From: Leisingera sp. M658
GTDB taxonomy: Bacteria > Pseudomonadota > Alphaproteobacteria > Rhodobacterales > Rhodobacteraceae
NCBI RefSeq assembly: GCF_025144145.1
Contig: NZ_CP083546.1
Span: 4,064,001-4,128,000 of the forward strand
DNA length: 64,000 nucleotides
Direction: 5' to 3'
The notes under the pieces are model-generated. The model did no database searches. It saw only the letters and a program-made list of their open reading frames with translations, and was not told the DNA's origin. Both the position numbers and the translations under genes were made by a program. Shown in pieces: positions 27,419 through 37,772 of this stretch (positions within the stretch are counted from its first letter, which is position 1; each line of letters opens with the position of its first letter).

Positions 27419-28321
27419 TCAGTTGGATGCGATTTTCAAGTCTTCTACCAGATTATTCAACACCAGAAAGCTGCCTGTTGCATCGCAATCCGGCATTGCC
27501 ATCACCAAATCCCGGCTTGTGAGCTGTCCACCGCGCAATTGCAGCGCCTGGGCGGAAACATCCCTGCCGCAATTGCCGGCCGTCACTTCGGCCTCAGCAG
27601 TCAGGGACACGGTACCGGACTCGCTTGTGTCACTTGGCAGGCTGTAAACCTCGGCAATGCGCGGTGCCAATTGGCTGTCATCACCCAATCGCACGACCTG
27701 CCCAGCCCCGGCCGCGCCGTGCCAGACATGGCCAGCGCTGCCATAAGCGGCGCCGAACTCGCGGGCATGGATTTCGAAGCCGCTGTTACCGGTCCATTGA
27801 AGAACAATCCGCTCAACAGTTTCAAGGCCGTCTACCTCCGCGACGGCGACAGCTCCGCTGCCGCCTGAAGTCTCTGCGATGAAGACCGCTGTTCGGGTCA
27901 ATGCCGGCACCAATGTGCTGAACCGTCCTGAGTGGTCCAGCGCAGCCGTAAAGGTCATGCCGCTGTGATGCACAGTTAAGCGCTCGTTTGGCCTGCAGGT
28001 TGCCTCAACAAAGAGATTAACCATCGCCATCGGGGCAGCTTCAGCCTTGGCCGTCATCTGGCAGGACGCTCTGTAATCGGGTTCTGCTGGCTCGCTGCCC
28101 GCTTTCAACGCAATTGCAGCAGGCGGCGCTGACGTCAGGGTGATCTTTTCGATCTGCAGCTGAGCAGCTTCGGGTTCCCCTGGCAATTCGGGATCAGCCG
28201 CCGCAGTCCGGCCGGCCATGCCGATCACCAAGCCCGGGCCAGACGCCTGCATATAGAATCCGATGCCCAAGGCACAAGCCAGCGTCATCGCGCTTGTCAG
28301 CATCACCTGTTTGCTTAGCAT
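27419..28321 (-). CDS. Exported protein of unknown function
   Basis: 300 residues from the ATG at 28321, which follows GGAGG by 5 bases; the open frame extends 85 codons further upstream without a ribosome site. The first ~24 residues form a hydrophobic membrane anchor or signal (KQVMLTSAMTLACALGIGFYM). The mature part has four cysteines in the pattern C...C...C...C (SCQM, TCRP, NCGR, DCDA), likely two disulfides, and is rich in Ala, Thr and Ser. I do not recognise a named domain. It is operonic with the PstS-OmpA fusion, so a shared envelope role is likely. Confidence 0.7.
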   Translation of the reverse strand: MLSKQVMLTSAMTLACALGIGFYMQASGPGLVIGMAGRTAAADPELPGEPEAAQLQIEKITLTSAPPAAIALKAGSEPAEPDYRASCQMTAKAEAAPMAMVNLFVEATCRPNERLTVHHSGMTFTAALDHSGRFSTLVPALTRTAVFIAETSGGSGAVAVAEVDGLETVERIVLQWTGNSGFEIHAREFGAAYGSAGHVWHGAAGAGQVVRLGDDSQLAPRIAEVYSLPSDTSESGTVSLTAEAEVTAGNCGRDVSAQALQLRGGQLTSRDLVMAMPDCDATGSFLVLNNLVEDLKIASN

Positions 28322-28629
28322 TGGATCCTCCAGAACCAGTTTGGTTAAGGAAGCATGTCTGCAAATGCCGGCCAGTTTGTGGCCCCCAGCAGGAGAGATT
28401 CCGGCAAATACGGCAATCACGCCATCTTTGTTGCGTGTCCGGAAACAAATCCGATTATACGCCCCGTGCCCTGGAAGCTCCAAAGGCCCTTGGCGGCCTA
28501 GCGCGCTGCGCACTGCGCCACGCCCAACGGAAGCAGTCTTTGCCAAAAGACCGGCGACGGGCGGGAGATCATCCACGCACCGCCGGACGCAAGGTTGGAA
28601 AACTGGATCCTGCGTGCTTCTTCCGGATA
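28322..28629. other. Gap between the exported-protein gene and secA
   Basis: 308 bases between two minus-strand genes. It must contain the promoter of the downstream pair and the 3' end of secA, but I see no clear hexamers and no clean terminator. A GC-rich stretch at about 28480-28540 (CCCTTGGCGGCCTAGCGCG and following) resembles one after nirV near 1815-1850. No gene is supported here. Confidence 0.5.
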
Positions 28630-31332
28630 TCAGGTAAGGCTGCCGTGGCAGTGCTTGAACTTCTTACCCGACCCGCAAGGGCATTTGTCATTGCGTGAGG
28701 GGTTGCCCCAGGTCGCCGGATCCTCCTCCACGAAACCCGGTGCCGGGGCTTCTGCCGGAGCTTCGGCAGCGGTCGGCTGCGGGACTGCCATTTGCTGCAT
28801 TGCAGCCTGGCGGGCAGCCATTTCCTTCAGCATCTGCTGCTGCTCATCCTCAGTCATTGGACGCACGCGGCCAAGCTGCTGGGACACTTCTTCACGCAAG
28901 GAATCGAGCATGCTTTCAAACAACTGAAAGCTTTCGTTCTTGTATTCATTGAGCGGATCACGCTGCGCATAGCCGCGGAAACCCACCACCGAGCGCAGAT
29001 GCTCCAGCGTCAGCAGATGCTCGCGCCAATTCTTGTCTATGGTCTGCAGCAGAACCTGTTTTTCGATGTTGCGCATGTTTTCCGGGCCAAAGGCCGCGGC
29101 TTTTTCCGCCATCATCTCATCAGAAGCCTGGACCAGACGTTCCCGGATCTGCTCGTCATCGACGCCTTCCTCGGCGGCCCACTCCGCCACCGGCGCGTCA
29201 ATGCTCAGCATCTCGCGGACCTGCTCCTGCAGGCCTGCTGTGTCCCACTGATCGGCGTAGGTCTTGGGCGGCATGTGGGTGTCGAGCAGATCGTCGATCA
29301 CCTCGTGGCGCATATCATCGACAATCTCGGACAGATCCTCGGCGGCCATAATTTCGCGGCGCTGATTGAAGATCACCTTGCGCTGATCGTTCATCACATC
29401 GTCGAACTTCAGAACGTTTTTGCGCATGTCGAAGTTGCGGCCTTCGACCTTGGCCTGCGCGCGTTCCAGCGATTTATTCACCCAAGGGTGAATGATCGCT
29501 TCGCCTTCCTTCATGCCCAGCGATGACAGCAGTTTGTCCAGCCGCTCCGAGCCGAAAATGCGCATCAGGTCGTCTTCAAGGCTGAGATAGAACCGGGTCC
29601 GGCCCGGATCGCCCTGACGGCCAGAACGGCCGCGCAGCTGGTTGTCGATGCGGCGGCTTTCGTGGCGTTCGGAAGCCATCACAAACAACCCGCCTGCGTC
29701 CAGCACCTTCTGCTTTTCCTCGGCGTGTTTGGCTTCTTCGGCGGCACGCAATTCTGCGGGATCAGCCTCCGGATTTTGCTCCAGCACTTCCAGCACTTTC
29801 ATCTCGACGTTGCCGCCGAGCTGAATATCGGTGCCGCGGCCGGCCATGTTGGTGGCAATGGTCACCGCGCCATAACGGCCGGCATCAGCAACGATCTGCG
29901 CTTCCTGCTCATGGTGGCGGGCGTTCAGAACGTTGTGCGGGATGCTGTCCTGCTGCAGCATCTGGCTCAGCAGTTCGGATTTCTCGATCGAGGTCGTTCC
30001 CAGCAGAACCGGCTGGCCCTTTGCGTGCGCGACCTTGGCTTCCTTGATCATCGCCTCATATTTTTCACGGGCAGTGCGGTAAACCTGATCGTCCTCATCC
30101 ACCCGCGCAATCGGGCGGTTGGTCGGCACTTCAACCACACCCAGGCTGTAGATCTCGGCGAACTCATCAGCCTCGGTCATCGCGGTGCCGGTCATGCCCG
30201 AGAGCTTGTCATAAAGCCGGAAGTAATTTTGGAAAGTCACCGAGGCCAGGGTGGTATTCTCCGGCTCGATGTTGACCTCTTCCTTGGCCTCAATGGCCTG
30301 GTGCAATCCTTCGGACAGGCGGCGGCCCGGCATCATACGGCCAGTGAATTCATCGATCAGAACAACTTCGCCATTGCGGACGATATAATCCTTGTCCCGC
30401 TGGAACAGCTTGTGCGCACGCAGGGCCTGGTTCACGTGGTGGACAACAGTGGTGCTTTCCGGATCGTAGAGCGAGGCATCCTCTTCCAGCAGACCGTGCT
30501 CACGCAGCGTCTGCTCCAGGTATTCATTGCCGTCCTCAGTAAAAGTCACACCACGGGTTTTCTCGTCGATCTCATAGTGTTCTTCCGACAATAGCGGGAT
30601 CACTTTGTCGATAGTCGAATAGAGTTCGGACCTGTCCTCGGCCGGGCCGGAGATGATCAGCGGGGTACGGGCCTCGTCGATCAGGATCGAGTCAACCTCA
30701 TCGACGATGGCAAAATTGTGCTGCTTCTGGAACACTTGGTCCAGAGACGGTTTCATGTTGTCGCGCAGATAGTCGAAACCCAGTTCGTTGTTGGTGGTAT
30801 AGGTGACGTCGCTGTCATAGGCGGCCATCTTCTCGGCGTCGGCTTGCCCCGACCAGATCACGCCGGTGGTCATGCCCAGCTGGGCAAACACCTTGCCCAT
30901 CCATTCACTATCCCGCGTGGCCAGGTATTCGTTCACCGTTACCACATGCACGCCCTTGCCGGTCAGCGCATTCAGATAAGCCGGAAAGGTCGCCACCAGG
31001 GTTTTGCCCTCGCCGGTCTTCATCTCGGAAATGTTACCCTGATGCAGGAAAATACCGCCCATCAGCTGGGTATCAAAAGCCCGCAGACCCAGCGCCCGTT
31101 TGGCCGCTTCACGCACGTTGGCAAAAGCTTCGGGCAGCAGCGCATCCAGGCTTTCACCGCCCAATGCGCGCTTGCGCAGCTCCTCAGTCTTGTCCTTCAG
31201 CCCGTCATCGCTAAGCTTCGCGAACATATCCTCCAGCGCGTTGATCTGTGCAATCAGCGGCCGTGTCGCCTTGATTTTACGGTCATTCGGCGTGCCGAAA
31301 ACCTTTTTGGCGAGTGTTCCGAAACCCAGCAT
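28630..31332 (-). CDS. secA: Preprotein translocase ATPase SecA
   Basis: 900 residues, standard. Motor that drives unfolded preproteins through SecYEG. Walker [13 protein letters not shown]-type box [24 protein letters not shown] (first half), preprotein cross-linking domain, second helicase lobe with [13 protein letters not shown] and [13 protein letters not shown], and the C-terminal zinc tail [14 protein letters not shown] (Cys884, Cys886, Cys895, His896). Start at 31332 preceded by GGAGA; the frame is open 21 codons upstream but [13 protein letters not shown] is the family start. Divergent from the parvulin gene. Confidence 0.99.
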   Translation of the reverse strand: MLGFGTLAKKVFGTPNDRKIKATRPLIAQINALEDMFAKLSDDGLKDKTEELRKRALGGESLDALLPEAFANVREAAKRALGLRAFDTQLMGGIFLHQGNISEMKTGEGKTLVATFPAYLNALTGKGVHVVTVNEYLATRDSEWMGKVFAQLGMTTGVIWSGQADAEKMAAYDSDVTYTTNNELGFDYLRDNMKPSLDQVFQKQHNFAIVDEVDSILIDEARTPLIISGPAEDRSELYSTIDKVIPLLSEEHYEIDEKTRGVTFTEDGNEYLEQTLREHGLLEEDASLYDPESTTVVHHVNQALRAHKLFQRDKDYIVRNGEVVLIDEFTGRMMPGRRLSEGLHQAIEAKEEVNIEPENTTLASVTFQNYFRLYDKLSGMTGTAMTEADEFAEIYSLGVVEVPTNRPIARVDEDDQVYRTAREKYEAMIKEAKVAHAKGQPVLLGTTSIEKSELLSQMLQQDSIPHNVLNARHHEQEAQIVADAGRYGAVTIATNMAGRGTDIQLGGNVEMKVLEVLEQNPEADPAELRAAEEAKHAEEKQKVLDAGGLFVMASERHESRRIDNQLRGRSGRQGDPGRTRFYLSLEDDLMRIFGSERLDKLLSSLGMKEGEAIIHPWVNKSLERAQAKVEGRNFDMRKNVLKFDDVMNDQRKVIFNQRREIMAAEDLSEIVDDMRHEVIDDLLDTHMPPKTYADQWDTAGLQEQVREMLSIDAPVAEWAAEEGVDDEQIRERLVQASDEMMAEKAAAFGPENMRNIEKQVLLQTIDKNWREHLLTLEHLRSVVGFRGYAQRDPLNEYKNESFQLFESMLDSLREEVSQQLGRVRPMTEDEQQQMLKEMAARQAAMQQMAVPQPTAAEAPAEAPAPGFVEEDPATWGNPSRNDKCPCGSGKKFKHCHGSLT

Positions 31333-31509
31333 GTCTTCTCCAGCGATCCTATGTCCGGCCTTTGCATCGGGCAGGCTTGCCCGCCGTGTCCGCAACCCAT
31401 AAACAATGGTGGAAAGACGGTCCTGCCAATGGCCTCAAGGCGATGTAAGCGGCAGGGTATAGAGTGTCAACGGCAGGCCCCTATGCGGCCTAGGAATAGG
31501 AAGGTTTCA

Positions 31510-32361
31510 ATGCGTAAAGGTCTCACTTTTCTGCGTGGCGTGGCGGTGGCAGCCTGTGCTGCGCTGCCGCTGACCGCAGCTGCTGCGCCTCATGCCAACA
31601 CGGTTGTTGCCTCGGTCAATGGTGAAGAAATCACCATCGGCCATATGGTCATGGCCCGCGAAAACTTGCCCGACCAGTACAAACAGCTGCCTGATGACGT
31701 GCTCTACAATGCCATCCTGGATCAGCTGGTTCAGCAAACTGCACTGAAACAGCAGTTGCACGGCGAAGTGCCTCGCTACGTGCAGCTGTCCGTTGAAAAC
31801 GAAGAGCGCGCCATGCTGGCCGCAAACGTGATCGATATGATCATGGAAAAGGCCAGCGGCGAGGATGCGCTGCGCGCCGCCTATGACGGAAAGTATTCTT
31901 CCGGTGACGGCGGAGACGAGTTTCATGCCGCCCATATCCTCGTCGAAAGTGAAGAGGACGCACAGGACGTCAAAAAGGAGCTGGACGCCGGCGCCGATTT
32001 CGCCACGCTTGCCAAGGAAAAGTCCACCGGCCCCTCCGGTCCCAGCGGCGGCGATCTGGGCTGGTTCACCACAGGCCGCATGGTGCCGGAGTTCGAAGAT
32101 GCTGTTCTGAAGCTTCATTCGGGCGAAATTTCAGGACCCGTGAAAACCCAGTTCGGCTGGCATGTGATCCTGCTGCGCGAGCGCCGCAAGACCGAAGCCC
32201 CCGAGTTTGAAGAAGTGCGGGCACAGCTGGCCGAGGAATTGCGCCAAAAGGCAGTGGAAGAGAGCGTGAATGAACTGACCGCGTCCGCCGAAATCGAACG
32301 GTCCGAGATTGAGGATCTGAATCCGGCAATTCTCAAAGACCTTAGCCTGGTAAGGAACTGA
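31510..32361 (+). CDS. Periplasmic parvulin-type peptidyl-prolyl isomerase
   Basis: 283 residues. Signal peptide about 1-26 (GVAVAACAALPLTAAAAP), SurA-like N-domain with VVASVNGEEITIGHMVMARE, then a PpiC domain (about 135-230) with HAAHILVESEEDAQDVKKEL, GPSGPSGGDLGWFTTGRMVPEFE and FGWHVILLRERR. Assists folding of exported proteins. The ATG at 31510 follows GGAAGG; a long upstream open frame is antisense to secA. argJ starts two bases after its stop. Confidence 0.92.
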   Translation: MRKGLTFLRGVAVAACAALPLTAAAAPHANTVVASVNGEEITIGHMVMARENLPDQYKQLPDDVLYNAILDQLVQQTALKQQLHGEVPRYVQLSVENEERAMLAANVIDMIMEKASGEDALRAAYDGKYSSGDGGDEFHAAHILVESEEDAQDVKKELDAGADFATLAKEKSTGPSGPSGGDLGWFTTGRMVPEFEDAVLKLHSGEISGPVKTQFGWHVILLRERRKTEAPEFEEVRAQLAEELRQKAVEESVNELTASAEIERSEIEDLNPAILKDLSLVRN

Positions 32362-32363
32362 TC

Positions 32364-33590
32364 ATGGCTGCCCCCATGCCTGTCTCGCCGCTGGCACCTG
32401 CCAGCTTCCCCGATCTTCCGGTGATCAAGGGCGTGCGTTTTGCATCAGCCGCGGCCGGGGTCAAGTATCAGGGCCGGACCGATGTGATGCTGGCAGTGAT
32501 GGACCCGGGCACTGCGGTTGCTGGGGTTTTCACCCGCTCCAAGACCCGTTCTGCCCCGGTTCTGGACTGCCAAGCCAAGCTGGGAAGCAATGCTGATGCC
32601 GGTGCGGCAATACTGGTGAACTCCGGCAATTCCAATGCCTTCACCGGTCATTTCGGGCAAAGCTCGGTTGCGGAAATCACCACTGCAGTTGCGAAGGCAA
32701 CCGGCCTGCCTTCCACGCGTGTTTTTACTGCCTCCACCGGCGTCATTGGCGAGCCGCTGCCGCATGACCGGATTGTCGCGAAAGTCAGCGAACTGAACGA
32801 TGCCTTGGATGAAGGCTCGCTGGAAGGTGCCGCCCAGGCGATCATGACCACCGACACCTTTGCCAAAGGCGCCAGCGCCACGGTGGGGATCGGAGGCAAG
32901 ACAGTCAAGATCGCCGGCATCGCCAAGGGTTCAGGCATGATTGCGCCGGATATGGCAACCATGCTGGTCTACATCTTCACCGATGCGAAAGTCGGGCAAG
33001 CTGACTTGCAGGAACAGCTGGCCGGTATTTGCGACCGGACTTTCAACTGCATCACCGTGGACAGCGACACCTCGACTTCCGACAGCCTGATGCTGTGCGC
33101 CACCGGCGCTTCGGGCGTCGACGCGACTGGAAACGCGGAGTTTGCGGCAGGCCTGGAGCGGGTAATGCTTGACCTGTCACACCAGGTGGTGCGCGATGGC
33201 GAGGGCGCGACCAAATTTGTGGAAATCCAGGTGACGGGCGCGGCTTCGGATGCGGATGCAAAGGTGCATGGTCTAGCTATCGCCAACTCGCCGCTGGTGA
33301 AAACCGCAATTGCGGGCGAGGACCCGAACTGGGGCCGCGTGGTAATGGCGATCGGTAAATCCGGCGCGGCTGCCGACCGGGACTTGCTGTCGATCTCATT
33401 TGGCAATGTGCTAGTGGCCGAAAAGGGCTGGGTCGCACCGGACTACAAAGAAGATCTGGGCGCTGCAGAGATGAAGAAACAAGAGATCACCATCAAAGTA
33501 GGCTTGGGACTGGGCGCGGGCAAAGCCACGGTTTGGACCTGTGATCTGACCCATCAGTATATCTCGATCAACGCGGATTACCGGTCATGA
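32364..33590 (+). CDS. argJ: Bifunctional glutamate N-acetyltransferase / amino-acid acetyltransferase ArgJ
   Basis: 408 residues, standard. Recycles the acetyl group between ornithine and glutamate in arginine synthesis. The self-cleavage site is in KGSGMIAPDMATMLVYIFTD, splitting before the Thr of ATM; other signatures are NSGNSNAFTG, VFTASTGVIGEPLP and GEDPNWGRVVMA. Overlaps the NUDIX gene by 4 bases (ATGA) and follows the parvulin gene by 2. Confidence 0.98.
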   Translation: MAAPMPVSPLAPASFPDLPVIKGVRFASAAAGVKYQGRTDVMLAVMDPGTAVAGVFTRSKTRSAPVLDCQAKLGSNADAGAAILVNSGNSNAFTGHFGQSSVAEITTAVAKATGLPSTRVFTASTGVIGEPLPHDRIVAKVSELNDALDEGSLEGAAQAIMTTDTFAKGASATVGIGGKTVKIAGIAKGSGMIAPDMATMLVYIFTDAKVGQADLQEQLAGICDRTFNCITVDSDTSTSDSLMLCATGASGVDATGNAEFAAGLERVMLDLSHQVVRDGEGATKFVEIQVTGAASDADAKVHGLAIANSPLVKTAIAGEDPNWGRVVMAIGKSGAAADRDLLSISFGNVLVAEKGWVAPDYKEDLGAAEMKKQEITIKVGLGLGAGKATVWTCDLTHQYISINADYRS

Positions 33591-33985
33591 AGGTGATCCT
33601 TGTTTCCGCAGTTGCGCTGATCGACGTGGATGGGCGCGTGCTGCTGGCGCAGCGCCCCGAAGGTAAATCCATGGCCGGCCTGTGGGAGTTCCCTGGCGGC
33701 AAGATCGAACCAGGCGAAACACCCGAGGCAGCATTGATCCGTGAGTTACAGGAGGAGCTAGGCATTGACACCTGGGCGTCCTGCCTGGCACCGCTGACCT
33801 TCGCCAGCCACTCCTACGAGGATTTCCACCTGCTGATGCCGCTTTTTGCCTGCCGTAAGTGGGAGGGCGTCCCGCAGGCCAATGAGGGGCAAACCCTGAA
33901 ATGGGTGCGGCCGCAGGATTTGCGGGACTATCCAATGCCGCCCGCCGATATCCCGCTAATCCCGATTCTGCGGGACTGGCTGTAA
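33587..33985 (+). CDS. mutT: MutT-type NUDIX hydrolase (8-oxo-dGTP pyrophosphatase)
   Basis: 132 residues. NUDIX box: GGKIEPGETPEAALIRELQEELGI (positions about 37-60; G-x5-E-x7-REUxEE pattern intact). The N-terminal VSAVALIDVDGRVLLAQRPEGKSM and MAGLWEFPGG are typical of MutT, which removes oxidised dGTP. Translationally coupled to argJ. Confidence 0.92.
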   Translation: MKVILVSAVALIDVDGRVLLAQRPEGKSMAGLWEFPGGKIEPGETPEAALIRELQEELGIDTWASCLAPLTFASHSYEDFHLLMPLFACRKWEGVPQANEGQTLKWVRPQDLRDYPMPPADIPLIPILRDWL

Positions 33986-34046
33986 TGTACATGGAGCCGC
34001 AATGCAGCGGTTTCATGCTTTCCCAATGGTGAATTTTGCCGTTTTA

Positions 34047-34066
34047 CCGGGGCTTTAGCTCCCCGG
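34047..34066 (+). terminator. Weak hairpin after mutT
   Basis: CCGGGG/CCCCGG with an 8-base loop, about 60 bases past the stop; no T run. May be the 3' boundary of the operon. Confidence 0.3.
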
Positions 34067-34160
34067 ACCGGTGCCTGTGAACCCTTTGTTAATCATTCTC
34101 TATAAGCATCAGGTACGAAGAATTTGACTACCCGAAGTTCCAATTGGGCAGGAGAAGACC

Positions 34161-34295
34161 ATGCTAAGGACAATCACAGTTGGCAGTTTTTCGCTGGTTC
34201 AGGGCATTTTCATAAGGACACTCCCTGACGGGAAAATCGCGGTGCGGGTTGGTAAAAGAACCTATGAAGGCCGCCCGGTGCCGCCTGTTGCCTGA
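34161..34295 (+). CDS. Small protein of 44 residues
   Basis: ATG at 34161 preceded by a strong AGGAGA site at a 6-base distance, ending TGA at 34293, then a terminator at 34327. The predicted product begins MLRTITVGSFSLVQGIFIRT and ends GKRTYEGRPVPPVA: basic, no membrane segment, with a beta-rich look (DGKIAVRVG). It has good Shine-Dalgarno spacing and its own terminator, so it looks like a real monocistronic small gene. I recall similar small proteins in other Rhodobacteraceae but cannot confirm. Function unknown. Confidence 0.65.
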   Translation: MLRTITVGSFSLVQGIFIRTLPDGKIAVRVGKRTYEGRPVPPVA

Positions 34296-34326
34296 ACCAT
34301 CACTCATTACGCATGTCAGGCAAGAA

Positions 34327-34357
34327 ATGGGGTTGCAGACAACACTGCCCCATTTTT
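34327..34357 (+). terminator. Terminator of the small ORF
   Basis: ATGGG paired with CCCAT and GCAG with CTGC, a 3-base bulge between them and a 6-base loop, followed by a TTTTT run. It lies 31 bases after the small ORF stop. Confidence 0.7.
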
Positions 34358-34570
34358 GGACCCGTAAGGCCGAGGCAAATTGACAAAATTTTGCTTTGCG
34401 GGCTGGTCTGTCCCATTTCCACTCTGTCGTTCCGCCAATTCGCCATCTGTTTTGCGCCCTCAGCACATTCAGAATGAACCTCGTGGACGGCGCATTCAGC
34501 ATCAACGACAGGGTCGCTTTCAATTGCGCTTTGGCCCTTGCGGCACGTGACAATGGAACCGCCCAAAGAA

Positions 34571-34606
34571 ACAGGCCCCGGCAATGGTGCCAGGGCCCGC
34601 TTTTCA
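34571..34606 (-). terminator. Terminator of the rimP-nusA-infB operon
   Basis: GGCCCCGGCA/TGCCAGGGCC, 10-bp stem with one mismatch and a 4-base loop, ending about 20 bases past the infB stop. The minus-strand 3' side reads TGTTTCTTTG. Confidence 0.7.
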
Positions 34607-34624
34607 ATTTAGATTTAGCAACGA

Positions 34625-37117
34625 TCAATCAAGGGTCCGGGTGACTTCTTCGCGTTCGAAGATCTCAATCACGTCGTTCGGACGGACATCATCGTAGTTT
34701 TCAAACGCCATACCGCATTCCTGACCAGACTGAACTTCGGACACTTCGTCCTTGAAACGCTTCAGTGTCTTCAGCGTGCCTTCGTGGATTACCACGTTGT
34801 CGCGCAGCAGGCGGACACCTGCCGAACGGCGGGCAATGCCTTCGGTGACCAGACAGCCGGCAACCTTGCCAACACCGGTAACCTTGAAGACTTCCTTGAT
34901 CTGCGCATAGCCGATGAAGTTTTCGCGGATCTCGGCAGACAGCAGGCCGGAGGCCGCCGCTTTCACGTCATCCACCAAGTCGTAGATCACTGAATAATAC
35001 CGGATCTCGACGCTCTTCTGATTGGCGGTGTTGCGGGCGGAAGCATTGGCACGGACGTTGAAGCCCATGATCGGCGCACCGGAGGCTTCGGCGAGGCCGA
35101 CATCAGTTTCGGTGATCGCACCGACGCCCGAGTGCAGCACGCGCACGCGCACCTCGTCGTTGCCGATCTTTTCCATCGCCTGAACGATGGCTTCGGCGGA
35201 ACCTTGCACGTCAGCTTTGACCAGGATCGGCAGCTCGGAGACATTTTCGTCGTCCTTGGCCTTCTGCATCAGCTGTTCCAGCGTGGTCGCAGCACCGGCA
35301 GCGGCGCGCTTATCCTTGGCGGCCTGCTCACGGTATTCTGCGATCTCGCGCGCCTGTGCTTCGGTGTCTGTCACGTTCAGCACGTCGCCTGCTTCCGGGG
35401 TGCCGTTGAGGCCAAGAACCTCGACAGGAACCGAAGGACCGGCTTCCTGAACGCGCTCGCCCTTGTCGTTGATCAACGCACGGACCTTGCCGTATTGCTC
35501 ACCCACAACAAAGATGTCGCCCTGGCGCAGGGTCCCGGTCTGAACCAGAACAGTTGCCACGGGCCCGCGGCCCACATCCAGCTGTGCCTCGATCACGGCA
35601 CCCTGGGCGGCGCGGTCGGGGTTGGCCTTAAGTTCCAGAATTTCCGATTGCAGTGCAATGGCTTCCAGCAGCTCGTCCAAGCCCTGGCCGGTTACCGCGG
35701 AAACTTCAACGTCTTGCACGTCGCCGGACATCGCTTCCACAACCACTTCGTGCTGCAGCAAGTCGGTACGGACCTTTGTCGGGTCAGCGGCCGGTTTGTC
35801 GATCTTGTTGATCGCCACGATCATCGGAACCTGCGCCGCCTTGGCGTGGTTGATGGCTTCGATGGTCTGCGGCATCACCGCGTCATCTGCAGCAACAACC
35901 AGAACCACGATATCCGTCACCTGAGCGCCGCGCGAACGCATCGAGGTAAAGGCCGCATGGCCAGGCGTATCCAGGAAGCTCAGCACGGTGCCGCTTTCGG
36001 TTTTCACCTGATACGCGCCGATGTGCTGGGTAATGCCGCCGGCTTCGCCAGCCACAACACGGGCATCCCGGATGGCATCAAGCAGCGAAGTTTTCCCGTG
36101 GTCAACGTGGCCCATGATTGTGATGACCGGCGGACGCGGTTTCAGATCGTCGTCCTTGTCCTCGATCTCTTTGATCACGTCTTCGACGTCAGAGGCGGAC
36201 ACCCGGACCACTTTATGGCCGAATTCTTCGATGATCAGTTCAGCGGTATCGCCGTCGATGGTCTGGTTCTGCGTGACCATCATGCCCATGTTCATCAGCG
36301 ATTTGACAACTTCGCCAACGCGCTCCGCCATCCGGTTGGCCAGTTCCGAAACCACAATCGCTTCAGGCAGCTGAACGTCGCGGATGACCTTTTCACGCTC
36401 GACCTGGCCGCCCATGGCTTTTTGCCGGGCACGCTCTTGCTTACGCTTCATCGACGCCATCGACCGGTGGCGATTGCCGCCGCCGCCAGTGGCCTGGCCC
36501 AATGTCAGCTTGCCCGAGCGGCGGCCATCATCCTGGCCCTTGCCGCGGTTCTGACGCTGTTCGCGTTCACGGTCTGCTTTACGCGGGGCGGCAGCAGGTG
36601 CGGGTTTGTTCGGCGCCGGGCGGGCCGCTCTGGGCGTATCCGCAGCAGGAGCGGGAGCAGCGGCTGCAGCAGCGGCGCGTTCTTTTGCCACTTCAGCTTC
36701 ACGCTTCTTGCGCTCTTCTTCTTCTTGCTTGGCCTTGGCACGTTCTTCGGCTTCCCGCTGCTCGCGCTCCTTGGCTTCCGCTTCGGCGCGGCGGCGGTTG
36801 CGATCTTCTTCGCGCGCTTTTTCGTCCGCGGCCCGGGCGGCCGCTTCTTCGACCTCGCGCGCTTTGGCAGCCTGCAGCGCCTTCAGGCGGCGCTCCATCT
36901 CAGCGTCACTGATGCCGGCAGGCCGGCGCGATCCGGATGTGGAAGGCGCAGCGCCGCCGCCGCCCTTGGCCGCACCCGGCTTGGGAACCACAACGCGCTT
37001 GCGCTTGGTTTCCACTACGACATTCTTGGTCCGTCCATGGCTGAAACTCTGTTTCACGTTCCCCGGACGGGAACCCCCACGCAGACCCAGTGTCTTTTTG
37101 CCGTCACTATCGCTCAT
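34625..37117 (-). CDS. infB: Translation initiation factor IF-2
   Basis: 830 residues. The N-terminal IF2_N-type region is long, with a charged Lys/Glu/Arg/Ala coiled-coil (about 70-150) and an Ala/Pro-rich linker to ~200. The GTPase core has [30 protein letters not shown], then the beta-barrel and C1/C2 domains. Delivers fMet-tRNA to the ribosome. Last gene of the operon, 8 bases after the YlxR-family gene. The start [20 protein letters not shown] is the alphaproteobacterial IF-2 N-terminus. Confidence 0.99.
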   Translation of the reverse strand: MSDSDGKKTLGLRGGSRPGNVKQSFSHGRTKNVVVETKRKRVVVPKPGAAKGGGGAAPSTSGSRRPAGISDAEMERRLKALQAAKAREVEEAAARAADEKAREEDRNRRRAEAEAKEREQREAEERAKAKQEEEERKKREAEVAKERAAAAAAAPAPAADTPRAARPAPNKPAPAAAPRKADREREQRQNRGKGQDDGRRSGKLTLGQATGGGGNRHRSMASMKRKQERARQKAMGGQVEREKVIRDVQLPEAIVVSELANRMAERVGEVVKSLMNMGMMVTQNQTIDGDTAELIIEEFGHKVVRVSASDVEDVIKEIEDKDDDLKPRPPVITIMGHVDHGKTSLLDAIRDARVVAGEAGGITQHIGAYQVKTESGTVLSFLDTPGHAAFTSMRSRGAQVTDIVVLVVAADDAVMPQTIEAINHAKAAQVPMIVAINKIDKPAADPTKVRTDLLQHEVVVEAMSGDVQDVEVSAVTGQGLDELLEAIALQSEILELKANPDRAAQGAVIEAQLDVGRGPVATVLVQTGTLRQGDIFVVGEQYGKVRALINDKGERVQEAGPSVPVEVLGLNGTPEAGDVLNVTDTEAQAREIAEYREQAAKDKRAAAGAATTLEQLMQKAKDDENVSELPILVKADVQGSAEAIVQAMEKIGNDEVRVRVLHSGVGAITETDVGLAEASGAPIMGFNVRANASARNTANQKSVEIRYYSVIYDLVDDVKAAASGLLSAEIRENFIGYAQIKEVFKVTGVGKVAGCLVTEGIARRSAGVRLLRDNVVIHEGTLKTLKRFKDEVSEVQSGQECGMAFENYDDVRPNDVIEIFEREEVTRTLD

Positions 37118-37125
37118 AAAGCTTC

Positions 37126-37746
37126 TTATCCTTCCGTGCGGCCGTCGCCGCCCACCATTTCGCGCAAACCTTGCAGTCGTTGCGCCTCATCTACAACACG
37201 TTTGCTGAGTCCGCCAGAGGCGAGGGCGGCATGTATTGCAGTTTGGCGCCCAAATGCCATTCCCAGCTCGTCCGCCGTGAGGCAGCCGATGAATTTGCCC
37301 TTGTAGGGGGTGCTCAGCTTCGACTTTCCGCGGCCAGACCCGTCGGACGCCTGGATCAGCACCCGGGCATCCTCTTTGTAAAGCCAGTCTTTCACCCGCT
37401 CAAAACCGGACACCGCATCACCCGATTTACGCGCCAGGCTGATCAGTTCAATAAGCCGGCGGACAACCTGCCGCTCAACTTCCTGAACCAATTCGTCCGG
37501 CACCTGGACCTGGGCCTTGAAGCCGCGGGCAAACAGCTTCTTCTTGACCGCGGTTTCCAATGCGGCCCGGCTGGAGGCCACATAGACACCACGGCCGGGC
37601 AGTTTGCCCATCACATCAGGCACAACTTGCCCGTCAGGACCCATCACAAAACGGATGAGGCCCTGTTTGGGCTGGATCTCGCCGGTTGCGATGCATTTAC
37701 GCTCGCTATCGTCGGTCCGGTCTTTTGTGGCGCCGCCGCGTGTCAT
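37126..37746 (-). CDS. YlxR-family RNA-binding protein (DUF448), long form
   Basis: 206 residues. The N-terminal ~85 residues carry the YlxR pattern [19 protein letters not shown] and [20 protein letters not shown]; the C-terminal half has an L7Ae-like RNA-binding region ([23 protein letters not shown]). In this position between nusA and infB it is a conserved alphaproteobacterial fusion. Probably RNA-binding in transcription-translation coupling; not biochemically defined. Confidence 0.85.
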   Translation of the reverse strand: MTRGGATKDRTDDSERKCIATGEIQPKQGLIRFVMGPDGQVVPDVMGKLPGRGVYVASSRAALETAVKKKLFARGFKAQVQVPDELVQEVERQVVRRLIELISLARKSGDAVSGFERVKDWLYKEDARVLIQASDGSGRGKSKLSTPYKGKFIGCLTADELGMAFGRQTAIHAALASGGLSKRVVDEAQRLQGLREMVGGDGRTEG

Positions 37747-37772
37747 GCAGTTCTCCTCTGCAAAGCCTGAAT

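Larger units (their letters stand above)
34296..34624. other. Gap between the small ORF and infB
   Basis: 329 bases holding two convergent terminators (34327-34357 plus, 34571-34606 minus) and otherwise AT-richer sequence. I see no supported gene; open frames on the minus strand here overlap the terminators and lack ribosome sites. Confidence 0.55.

Noticed and set aside
30718-31509. Long N-terminal extension of the parvulin
   Set aside because: The part before 31510 is antisense to secA; the signal peptide begins at 31510 behind GGAAGG.
35132-37306. 724-codon open frame antisense to infB
   Set aside because: Arises from the low-complexity infB N-terminus; His/Arg-rich product without known domains.
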